From assembly GCA_027025615.1 (NCBI GenBank), contig JALVQM010000425.1, positions 1 to 10,066 on the forward strand: 10,066 nucleotides of DNA, in the 5' to 3' direction. Positions 1 through 7,370 of the stretch are shown here, one piece after another. The DNA is from Desulfobacteraceae bacterium (GTDB lineage Bacteria > Desulfobacterota > Desulfobacteria > Desulfobacterales > Desulfosarcinaceae). Under the pieces are notes generated by a model that made no database searches, was not told the origin of the DNA, and worked only from the letters and a program-made list of their open reading frames with translations. The position numbers and the translations under genes were made by a program. Every line of letters starts with the position of its first letter. Within the stretch, counting starts at the first letter, position 1.

Positions 1-893
1 CCCGGCACCGGTGAGCGGAACACCATTCTGGTTCCTGCAACCGGATGCTCAAATTTCAGTTGCCATGCATGCAGTAATTGGCGAGCTGCATCAAGTCCGG
101 ACTTGCGCCTGAACCCATAGACCTGATCGCCCACCACCGGGTGGCCCATAGCCTTGCAGTGAACTCTTATCTGATGGGTACGTCCCGTCTTTAAGTCGAG
201 CTCAAGCAGGGTTGCCTGCCGGTAGACACGCCTTACCCGCCAAAAGGTCAAGGCTGTTCTGGCTGACGTGGAAATGGTCGCCATTTTTTTACGATCCACC
301 GGGTGACGGCCGATGGGAAAGTCTACCTGGCCTCTTTTTTCTTTCAGTCTGCCATGGACCAGTGCCAGATATTTTTTGTCTATCTGGCGTTTTTTGAATT
401 TTTCTCCAAGCACCTGGTGAGCACGAACTGTTTTGGCCACCACCAGTAGACCCGAAGTGTCTTTATCCAGCCTGTGTACAATACCAGGTCTGCCACCCGG
501 GCCAACTCCGTCAACTTCCGGGCAATGCAGCAGCAATCCATTGACCAGGGTATTGGTTGTGTGTCCCGGTGCCGGATGAACAACCACTCCTGGAGGTTTG
601 TCCACGACAAGGATATCATGATCTTCATAAATTACCCGAAAAGGAATCGGTAAAGCAGGCAGGATATCCGGCATTGATGGCTCGCAGGTATCTTTCAGCA
701 GAATTTTATCGCCTGCTTTTAGCCTATAAGCTGGTTTGCTTTTTCTGCCGTTTACCAGGCAGCCGCCGCTTTCTATCAGTCTGGCAGCCGACGACCTGGA
801 AAGCAGGTCAATCCGGGCCGCCAGATAAACGTCTAGTCGCAGCCCGGCATCAATGGTTTGCGGCTCTAATTGCCGGAGAAAATTTTCGGCCAT
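1..893 (-). CDS. rluD: RluA/RluD-family 23S rRNA pseudouridine synthase, C-terminus cut by window edge
   Basis: This enzyme isomerises specific uridines in structured RNA to pseudouridine; RluD acts on helix 69 of 23S rRNA. About 297 codons are visible, reading without a stop to the window edge. The N-terminal ~75 residues look like an S4-type RNA-binding domain (LDVYLAARIDLLSRSSAARL, then VNGRKSKPAYRLKAGD). The catalytic domain has VVDKPPGVVVHPAPGH and the family signature HRLDKDTSGL, with catalytic Asp at about residue 143, followed by LKTGRTHQIRVH and GHPVVGD. The ATG at 893 is the only good start, because an in-frame TAA lies just upstream (codons TAA ATT AAC GCC CCC ATG), yet no clear Shine-Dalgarno precedes it. 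It lies 56 bases after carD with no terminator between, so co-transcription is likely. Family assignment is firm; the exact paralogue (RluD rather than another RluA-type enzyme) rests on the S4 domain and motif context. Confidence 0.9.
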   Translation of the reverse strand, partial: MAENFLRQLEPQTIDAGLRLDVYLAARIDLLSRSSAARLIESGGCLVNGRKSKPAYRLKAGDKILLKDTCEPSMPDILPALPIPFRVIYEDHDILVVDKPPGVVVHPAPGHTTNTLVNGLLLHCPEVDGVGPGGRPGIVHRLDKDTSGLLVVAKTVRAHQVLGEKFKKRQIDKKYLALVHGRLKEKRGQVDFPIGRHPVDRKKMATISTSARTALTFWRVRRVYRQATLLELDLKTGRTHQIRVHCKAMGHPVVGDQVYGFRRKSGLDAARQLLHAWQLKFEHPVAGTRMVFRSPVP

Positions 894-949
894 GGGGGCG
901 TTAATTTACTTGGGAAAAGATAATATAAGCGGGAACCAGGAAAGCGGCC

Positions 950-1465
950 TTATTCTCTGGCCGCAAAAATTGCTTCTATTTCTGCAACGACCTCTTTTTC
1001 GTCGGCCTCTTTAGCGGTTGACAGTTCTTTTACCAGCAGGTTTTGAGCGGTATCGTAAAGCTTTCTTTCACCGAAAGACAGATCTTTGGTGTTTTTCAAA
1101 AGGGAAAGATCTCTGAAAACTTCGGCAACCTCGAACAAAGAACCTGTTTTAATCTTGTCCATGTATTCCCGGTAACGCCGATTCCAGGTCTGGTTGTCAA
1201 TTGTGAAATCACGCTTTGAACGCATGATATCGAAAACCTTGGGAATGTCTTCCTGGCTGATTATATCCCTGAGCCCAACCGAATCGACATTCATGGTCGG
1301 GATCATGATCACCATGCCATTTTCGATTATTTTCATGATATAGAAATCATGCTTTTCACCGTTGACAACCCGGCTCTCAATGGCCTCTATGCGTCCCACG
1401 CCGTGGGCGGGATAAACCGCCAAATCGCCGATCTGGAACTTTGTGATCTGGTCTTTGTCTGTCAT
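950..1465 (-). CDS. carD: CarD/CdnL-family RNA polymerase-binding transcription regulator
   Basis: This 171-residue protein matches the CarD/CdnL family, which binds the RNA polymerase beta subunit and stabilises open complexes, notably at rRNA and other growth-related promoters. The N-terminal ~65 residues form the Tudor-like polymerase-interaction domain (FQIGDLAVYPAHGVGRIEAI, then YIMKIIENGMVIMIPT). The rest is the helical DNA-contacting domain (NQTWNRRYREYMDKIKTG, LFEVAEVFRDL, LSFGERKLYDTAQNLLVKEL), including the Trp-containing segment that inserts at the upstream edge of the transcription bubble in studied homologues. Length is typical of stand-alone CdnL proteins; there is no HMGA-like tail as in Myxococcus CarD. 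The ATG at 1465 has GGGGA a few bases upstream. Its own promoter (1518-1546) sits between it and the hppA terminator, so it probably begins a separate transcript that continues into the rluD gene. Confidence 0.93.
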   Translation of the reverse strand: MTDKDQITKFQIGDLAVYPAHGVGRIEAIESRVVNGEKHDFYIMKIIENGMVIMIPTMNVDSVGLRDIISQEDIPKVFDIMRSKRDFTIDNQTWNRRYREYMDKIKTGSLFEVAEVFRDLSLLKNTKDLSFGERKLYDTAQNLLVKELSTAKEADEKEVVAEIEAIFAARE

Positions 1466-1517
1466 GCTGTCCCCGAATTACATAAAAATAATACGCAAAA
1501 TTGCTTAACAAAATGTA

Positions 1518-1546
1518 AATATATCACCGTCACCCTTTCTTTTCAA
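1518..1546 (-). promoter_or_regulatory. Predicted sigma-70-type promoter for carD
   Basis: Read on the minus strand, TTGAAA (1546-1541; 5 of 6 matches to TTGACA), a 17-base spacer and TATATT (1523-1518; 5 of 6 matches to TATAAT) make the best promoter match I found in the window. The start of transcription would be near 1511, giving a leader of about 45 bases before the carD ATG. The -35 box begins only two bases beyond the U-run of the hppA terminator. Confidence 0.7.
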
Positions 1547-1548
1547 CG

Positions 1549-1585
1549 AAAAAAGGGCCGCCGCCCCTAAGGGGCAACGACCCTT
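1549..1585 (-). terminator. Rho-independent terminator after hppA
   Basis: On the minus strand, 1585-1571 pairs with 1567-1553 as an unbroken 15-bp stem (mostly G-C, three G-U wobbles) closed by a TTA loop. A run of T (1554-1549, the first two bases inside the stem) follows. It begins 28 bases after the hppA stop codon. This is a textbook intrinsic terminator and should mark the end of the long minus-strand run. Confidence 0.9.
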
Positions 1586-1613
1586 GTTATCTACAAACCT
1601 TCTTCAGTTGTGA

Positions 1614-3626
<2,013 letters not shown>

Positions 3627-3630
3627 TCTT

Positions 3631-3636
3631 TCCTCC
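3631..3636 (-). promoter_or_regulatory. Ribosome binding site fixing the hppA start
   Basis: GGAGGA on the minus strand lies four bases before the ATG at 3626. It overlaps the in-frame ATG at 3638 and the codons after it, so initiation at 3638 would have no such site. This supports a product four residues shorter than the longest frame. Confidence 0.75.
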
Positions 3637-3657
3637 ATTCGATGATTGACATTGGTT

Positions 3658-4260
3658 CTACGTTTTCCGATTGAACCTGTTCATGCCTGCTTTGGTGCCT
3701 TCGGAAAGGACGGTCAGAACGGCATCCCGAGCCTTTGCAACCATCTGGTCCAGTTGGGCCTGTTCATCCGGGCCCAAGCGTTGCAGCACATAATCAGCTA
3801 CATCGACATTGTCCTCCGGACGACCGATTCCCACCCGGATCCGTGTAAAATCACCTGTGCCCAGGGCCGCAATGATCGACCTTATCCCTTTGTGTCCTCC
3901 ATCCCCCCCTTTCTCTTTGATTTTTATCCTGTTACAATTTAGGTCAACATCATCATGAATGACCAATATAGCTTTAGTTGGTATCCTGAAAAAATGGGTA
4001 AGCTTCTGTACTGCAGCCCCTGAAAGATTCATGAAAGTCTGGGGCTTGGCAAGGATAACCTGCCTGCCTGCCAGAATTCCCCTGCCGAATTCAGCATCGA
4101 ATTTATGCCGGTCAAGCCCTATGCCGGCATCATCAGCCAGGCTGTCCACCACCATAAAACCGACATTGTGCCGGGTGGCAAGGTAACGTGGTCCGGGATT
4201 GCCCAGACCCACTACCAGCCAAGGCCCTTGCCCGATCTTATTTACTGCCAATTCGTTCAT
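3658..4260 (-). CDS. pth: Peptidyl-tRNA hydrolase
   Basis: Pth releases tRNA from peptidyl-tRNAs that drop off the ribosome, an essential recycling step in most bacteria. The 200-residue protein has all the family landmarks: VVGLGNPG with Asn21, RHNVGF with catalytic His31, KPQTFMNLSG with Asn78, IHDDVDL with Asp103, and GGDGGHKGIRSI. These correspond to E. coli Asn10, His20, Asn68 and Asp93. The position of E. coli Asn114 is Lys124 here, which I believe is a common variant. The start is the least certain part. The ATG at 4260 has GAGG only two bases away, too close for an ordinary Shine-Dalgarno, while a TTG three codons later (4251) would have the same GAGG at about 10 bases. Either way there is an extra N-terminal stretch of 8 to 11 residues compared with E. 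coli. It sits between rplY and hppA, as part of the translation genes. Confidence 0.96.
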   Translation of the reverse strand: MNELAVNKIGQGPWLVVGLGNPGPRYLATRHNVGFMVVDSLADDAGIGLDRHKFDAEFGRGILAGRQVILAKPQTFMNLSGAAVQKLTHFFRIPTKAILVIHDDVDLNCNRIKIKEKGGDGGHKGIRSIIAALGTGDFTRIRVGIGRPEDNVDVADYVLQRLGPDEQAQLDQMVAKARDAVLTVLSEGTKAGMNRFNRKT

Positions 4261-4284
4261 GCCTCATGCCACTGGCTGGTTTAG

Positions 4285-4300
4285 CTGCCCCAGCGGGCAG
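4285..4300 (-). other. Small hairpin between rplY and pth
   Basis: CTGCCC and GGGCAG pair as a perfect 6-bp stem around a 4-base loop (4300-4295 with 4290-4285 on the minus strand) in the 55-base gap after the rplY stop. No U-run follows, so it is not an intrinsic terminator. It could affect mRNA stability or expression of pth relative to rplY, or be incidental. Confidence 0.4.
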
Positions 4301-4315
4301 TCCGCGATCAGGGCA

Positions 4316-4966
4316 CTATTGGCCATCGGCTTCTTCTGTGGTCTCTTCAGCCTCGGCAGCCTCTTCCAGTTCGCCTTCTTCTTCCTCTTCTTCTGCTTCT
4401 GCTTCCACCTTCGGGCTCAAAATGGTCAGGACCGTGAAGTTGACTTCTGCCGGAATTTCAACATCACTTTCCAGGGGAATATCCTTGACATGCAAAGAGT
4501 CCCCCAGGTCTAAATCAGAAATATCAACGGTAATTGCATCCGGGATATGGCCGGGATAACACAAAACCTCCAGCTCACGCCGAATGACCTGCAACATACC
4601 GCCCAGTTCAACGCCCTTGGCCTTGCCGGTGGTTATAACCGGTACGTTGACCCGTACCTTGCGCTGCATATCTACAGCGTAAAAATCCACATGCAGAATA
4701 TCCCCGCTGACCGGATGGGTTTGCAGGTCTTTTACCATGGCTGCCTTGGCCTGCTTGCCGTCATCGATGGAAAGCTTGTAGAGGGATCTTCCCACAGCAC
4801 CTTTTTTAACCGTGGTTTCCAATTCCTTTTTGTCGACACTGAGCATCAACGGCTCAGTGTCCCGACCATACAAGATAGCCGGAATACGGCCGCTGCGTCG
4901 CATACTGCGGGCCGGGCCATTGCCTTTGGTTGTACGGGTTGTCGCCTTTATTTCTAATGTACTCAA
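4316..4966 (-). CDS. rplY: Ribosomal protein bL25, long CTC/TL5 form with acidic tail
   Basis: bL25 binds 5S rRNA in the large subunit; the longer CTC form is linked to general stress in Bacillus. The 216-residue product has the N-terminal 5S rRNA-binding domain (about 1-95, with KATTRTTKGNGPARSMRR and SGRIPAILYG at 25-34), then the CTC beta domain (about 96-185, with VNVPVITTGKAKGVELGG, CYPGHIPDAI and DLDLGDSLHVKDI). It ends in a 30-residue tail (187-216) containing 16 Glu. I use the TTG at 4966 because AAGGAGG (4981-4975) stands eight bases upstream and the protein then begins MSTLEIKATTRT as homologues do; the in-frame ATG at 4996 lies inside the end of prs and would place that site within the coding region. 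Gap to prs is 22 bases, which indicates one operon. Confidence 0.95.
   Translation of the reverse strand: MSTLEIKATTRTTKGNGPARSMRRSGRIPAILYGRDTEPLMLSVDKKELETTVKKGAVGRSLYKLSIDDGKQAKAAMVKDLQTHPVSGDILHVDFYAVDMQRKVRVNVPVITTGKAKGVELGGMLQVIRRELEVLCYPGHIPDAITVDISDLDLGDSLHVKDIPLESDVEIPAEVNFTVLTILSPKVEAEAEEEEEEGELEEAAEAEETTEEADGQ
4319..4408 (-). repeat. GAA/GAG-rich low-complexity tract encoding the bL25 acidic tail
   Basis: The last 30 codons of rplY before the stop are dominated by GAA, GAG and GCN triplets. The densest part, near 4374-4410, is almost a trinucleotide repeat. Such tracts can change length by slippage in whole codons. The tail is common in long bL25 proteins, so this is a compositional feature and not a mobile repeat. 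Confidence 0.6.
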
Positions 4967-4974
4967 GAGCTTTT

Positions 4975-4981
4975 CCTCCTT
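4975..4981 (-). promoter_or_regulatory. Strong ribosome binding site for the rplY TTG start
   Basis: AAGGAGG on the minus strand, eight bases before the TTG at 4966. It is close to the perfect anti-16S complement and compensates for a weak initiation codon. It begins eight bases after the prs stop codon. Confidence 0.85.
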
Positions 4982-4988
4982 AATGAAT

Positions 4989-5942
4989 TTATACAAACAG
5001 CGATGTCACCGAGTCACCCCGGTAACTGCGGATAATAGCTTCTCCCACCAGGCCGGCTATGGATAATACCTTGAGTTTGTCTGAAGCTGCAGCCTTGGAC
5101 TGCAAAGGGATAGTGTCGGTTGTAGCCAGGGTGGTGAGACTGCAATTTTCAATCCTGTCCAGGGCCGGTCCGGACAATACCGGGTGAGTGCAACAAGCGT
5201 GCACTTCCTTGGCACCTTTTTCCACAAGCGCGTTGGCCGCTTCGGTCAGGGTTCCGGCCGTATCCACCATGTCATCCAGGACCAGGGCAACCTTGTCCTG
5301 AACGTCACCGATAACCGCCATGGCCTTGGCTTCATTGGGAGCCGAACGCCGCTTGTCGATGATAGCCAGGCCGGCCTCGAGACGCTTGGCAAAAGCCCGC
5401 GCCCTTTCGACACCACCGGCGTCGGGCGAAACGATGACCAGATCATGGCCAAAATTGGAGCGGATATAATCAAGTAAAACAGGAGCGGCGAAAAGGTTAT
5501 CCACCGGGATATTGAAAAAGCCCTGGATCTGTCCGGCATGCAAATCCATGGTAATGATCCTGGTAGCACCGGCTGTAGTAAGCAAATCGGCAATCAACTT
5601 GGCGCTGATGGGTACCCGCGGGGCAACTTTTTTATCCTGCCGGGCGTAACCGTAATAGGGAATCACAGCCGTAATTTTACGGGCCGAAGCCCTTTTCATG
5701 GCATCTATCATCAGCAGCAGTTCGACCAGGTGGTCATTTACCGGGTAGCAGGTCGACTGAATGATGAAAACATCTTTTGTACGTACATTGTCTTCAATTT
5801 CGATCTGGACCTCGCCATCACTGAATGTGGTAACCTTGGCTCCGCCCAGGGGCATATTCAGGTAATCACAAATTCTTTGGGCCAGTTGGAGATTGGAATT
5901 GCCTGAAAAAATCCAGAAATCATTTAAAGTTCTGCTTGCCAC
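4989..5942 (-). CDS. prs: Ribose-phosphate pyrophosphokinase (PRPP synthetase)
   Basis: Prs converts ribose 5-phosphate and ATP to PRPP and AMP, feeding purine, pyrimidine, NAD, histidine and tryptophan synthesis. The 317-residue protein (family usually 310-320) shows FSGNSN near the N-terminus, TFSDGEVQIEIEDNVR, PYYGYARQDKK (about 95-105), the metal/ATP segment MDLHAGQIQGFF with Asp133 and His135, the flexible-loop KRR (197-199), and the PRPP-binding loop LDDMVDTAGT (about 222-231). I choose the GTG at 5942. It gives the normal length, and CAGGAG (5960-5955) lies 12 bases upstream, slightly far. The longer frame from 6023 adds a 27-residue extension, MARPREGPGDTAGWS onward, translated from the hairpin region, which looks non-coding. 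The gene follows tRNA-Gln by 114 bases and precedes rplY by 22. The prs-rplY-pth order is common across bacteria. Confidence 0.97.
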   Translation of the reverse strand: MASRTLNDFWIFSGNSNLQLAQRICDYLNMPLGGAKVTTFSDGEVQIEIEDNVRTKDVFIIQSTCYPVNDHLVELLLMIDAMKRASARKITAVIPYYGYARQDKKVAPRVPISAKLIADLLTTAGATRIITMDLHAGQIQGFFNIPVDNLFAAPVLLDYIRSNFGHDLVIVSPDAGGVERARAFAKRLEAGLAIIDKRRSAPNEAKAMAVIGDVQDKVALVLDDMVDTAGTLTEAANALVEKGAKEVHACCTHPVLSGPALDRIENCSLTTLATTDTIPLQSKAAASDKLKVLSIAGLVGEAIIRSYRGDSVTSLFV

Positions 5943-5980
5943 GATCTTTCGCTGCTCCTGAAATTTAGCAATTAATGGTG

Positions 5981-6035
5981 ACCACCCGGCAGTATCTCCT
6001 GGGCCTTCCCTTGGCCTGGCCAAGCCCCGGGTGGT
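5981..6035 (-). other. Nested inverted repeats in the tRNA-Gln to prs gap
   Basis: An outer 9-bp perfect inverted repeat (6035-6027 with 5989-5981, ACCACCCGG and CCGGGTGGT) encloses a second perfect one (6024-6018 with 6016-6010, CTTGGCC and GGCCAAG around one base, realistically a 6-bp stem with a 3-base loop). In a minus-strand transcript this would fold just upstream of the prs start. There is no U-run on that strand; on the plus strand the outer stem is followed by five T, but no plus-strand gene ends here. Function unknown: it could protect or direct processing of the tRNA/prs transcript or modulate prs. Confidence 0.55.
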
Positions 6036-6056
6036 TTTTCATCCGTACCACTAGAT

Positions 6057-6131
6057 TGGCTGGGGCGGGAGGATTCGAACCTCCGAATGCAGGAACCAAA
6101 ATCCTGTGTCTTACCACTTGACGACGCCCCA
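6057..6131 (-). tRNA. tRNA-Gln (anticodon UUG), CCA encoded
   Basis: Read on the minus strand, the 75 bases fold as a complete tRNA. The acceptor stem is TGGGGCG with CGCCCCA, and the D arm is GTC-AAGTGGTAA-GAC. The anticodon stem is CAGGA/TCCTG around the loop TTTTGGT, giving anticodon UUG. The T arm is GGAGG-TTCGAAT-CCTCC, followed by discriminator G and encoded CCA. The U1-A72 pair is a typical glutamine tRNA feature. It lies 71 bases after ispE and 114 before prs, so it is probably cut out of a longer mRNA by RNase P and 3' processing enzymes unless it has its own promoter, of which I see no strong copy. Confidence 0.97.
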
Positions 6132-6168
6132 GCAAAAGTGAATACCACTTTACCAGGATTCTCAACCA

Positions 6169-6202
6169 CACCCGGCTGGAAATTTCAGCTGTCAGCCCGG
6201 TG
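6169..6202 (-). other. Hairpin directly after the ispE stop codon
   Basis: Immediately after the ispE stop (6205-6203), CACCGGGCTG (6202-6193) and CAGCCGGGTG (6178-6169) pair over 9 of 10 positions, with one G-G mismatch and a 14-base loop that can fold further. No U-run follows, so it is not a classical terminator. It may mark the 3' end of the ispE message after tRNA processing. Confidence 0.45.
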
Positions 6203-7078
6203 CTAAACAAGCAACTTACCGACGAATACCTGCCACCCAGACCGGCGCTTCAGGGCCCCGGCCACCTTCCGGGCTTCCTGCTCCACGGCAAACAGCCCGA
6301 AGACGGCAGAACCACTGCCGCTCATTCGGACATTACCGGCACCTTGATTGATCAAGGCCTCCATGGCCTCAGCCACTGCTGGGTAACGGACCAAAGTCAC
6401 TTCTTCAAGATCATTGCCGAGGCGGCAAAAATCACGAATTTCAAAGCCATCAAAATGATGATATTTAAGGCGTTCTGGTATTTTTGTCAATCCCAAATTC
6501 AGATTTTTAAAGACCTCTGCGGTGGAAACCATAACCTGCGGATATAGGATTAACAAGGATTGGGGCTTCAATCCAACCACGGGAGTCAAATACTCTCCGA
6601 TGCCCGTGGCAAAGCAGGGAGCGTCTTCGATAAAAAAAGGCACATCAGCTCCCAGCTCCAAAGCCATGGCCTGCAATTTGTCTTTTTTAAAGGGAAAACC
6701 AAAAGCCTGGTTGAGTGCTCTCAAAACAGCTGCCGCGTCGCTGCTGCCGCCACCAAGCCCCGCCCCGACGGGAATTTTTTTATCCAGACGTATGGATACC
6801 GCCCCCAGGCGTTGATCGGTAAATTTTGAAAGGTTCCTGGCAAACAGGTCGGCTGCTTTCCAAACCAGGTTAGCCTTGCCGGGTGGAACCTGTGGATGAT
6901 CGCACTGTACCTGAATACCGCTGCCGGAAAATTCAAAAACCAGTTCGTCGTACCAATTCACCGGGCACATCAGGGTTTGGAGAAGATGGTAGCCATCGGC
7001 CCGTTGGCCAACCACCTTCAAAAACAGGTTGACCTTGGCTGGCGCCAAAGCCCTGAAATTGATATCTCCTGCATTCAA
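6203..7078 (-). CDS. ispE: 4-diphosphocytidyl-2-C-methyl-D-erythritol kinase
   Basis: IspE phosphorylates the 2-hydroxyl of CDP-methylerythritol with ATP, the fourth step of the MEP isoprenoid pathway. The 291-residue protein is a GHMP kinase with LAPAKVNLFLKV (catalytic Lys15), ADGYHLLQTLM, the ATP-binding glycine loop PVGAGLGGGSSDAAAVL (103-119), LGADVPFF (catalytic Asp145) and the C-terminal motif RMSGSGSAVFG (about 251-261). Length is normal. The best start is the TTG at 7078, which lies one base past the stop codon of the DUF1844 gene; the ATG overlapping that stop is out of frame and ends after two codons. The ribosome binding site is weak (AGAGA at some distance), so translation is probably coupled to the upstream gene. 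The presence of ispE shows that the host uses the MEP pathway. Confidence 0.96.
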   Translation of the reverse strand: MNAGDINFRALAPAKVNLFLKVVGQRADGYHLLQTLMCPVNWYDELVFEFSGSGIQVQCDHPQVPPGKANLVWKAADLFARNLSKFTDQRLGAVSIRLDKKIPVGAGLGGGSSDAAAVLRALNQAFGFPFKKDKLQAMALELGADVPFFIEDAPCFATGIGEYLTPVVGLKPQSLLILYPQVMVSTAEVFKNLNLGLTKIPERLKYHHFDGFEIRDFCRLGNDLEEVTLVRYPAVAEAMEALINQGAGNVRMSGSGSAVFGLFAVEQEARKVAGALKRRSGWQVFVGKLLV

Positions 7079-7079
7079 T

Positions 7080-7337
7080 TCATGTGGTCTCTTTTACATA
7101 GAGCATGCGCAATTCATAGATGATGTTTTTCAGGATGTTCTCTTCATCAGAAGAAAGGTTGCCCCTGGTTTTTTCCTCGAGCATGGCCAGAATATCTATG
7201 GTCTGCTTGGCCAAAGGCAGGTTCCTGCCTTTCTGGCCGGTGGCGGGGTCTTCGATCAGCCCGAGTTGAACCAGGGCTGAGGAATTCAGGGACAGAATGA
7301 ATGTGGAAAAATCAATTTTCGGCAATCGGCATTCCAT
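7080..7337 (-). CDS. DUF1844-family small conserved protein
   Basis: This 85-residue protein matches my recollection of the DUF1844 family: LPKIDFSTFILSLNSSALVQLGLIEDP at the start, then NLPLAKQTIDILAMLEEKTRGNL, and NILKNIIYELRMLYVKE at the end. The family has no established function that I know of. The sequence looks like a small all-helical cytoplasmic protein, with no signal peptide, membrane helix or cysteine/histidine metal motif. GAGGAGG (7349-7343) sits five bases before the ATG at 7337, one of the better ribosome binding sites in the window, so the gene is clearly translated. It lies 33 bases after serA and abuts ispE, whose start codon follows its stop by one base. That suggests coupled expression with ispE but does not reveal a role. 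Confidence 0.88.
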   Translation of the reverse strand: MECRLPKIDFSTFILSLNSSALVQLGLIEDPATGQKGRNLPLAKQTIDILAMLEEKTRGNLSSDEENILKNIIYELRMLYVKETT

Positions 7338-7370
7338 TTTTTCCTCCTCGGGAACCAGGGACCTGTCCCA

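Noticed and set aside
380..628. A minus-strand frame of 82 codons inside the pseudouridine synthase gene.
   Set aside because: It is the wrong frame of the same gene. The correct frame reads through from 893 to the window edge without interruption, so there is no frameshift.
557..904. A plus-strand frame of 115 codons opposite the pseudouridine synthase gene.
   Set aside because: The minus strand encodes an intact RluD-type protein with its catalytic HRLD motif here; the plus-strand frame has no recognisable features.
5943..6023. A 27-residue N-terminal extension of Prs.
   Set aside because: It would be translated from the inverted repeats, is absent from typical Prs proteins, and a GTG with CAGGAG upstream gives the normal length.
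6132..6168. A possible tRNA promoter (TTGAGA near 6162 with TTCACT downstream, minus strand).
   Set aside because: The -10 match is poor and it would place the start of transcription at the tRNA 5' end itself; not enough to call.
7358..7369. A short palindrome (GGGAC-CT-GTCCC) between serA and the DUF1844 gene, considered as a terminator.
   Set aside because: The stem is at most 4-5 bp with almost no loop and has no U-run; the next gene has a strong ribosome binding site, so read-through is likely.
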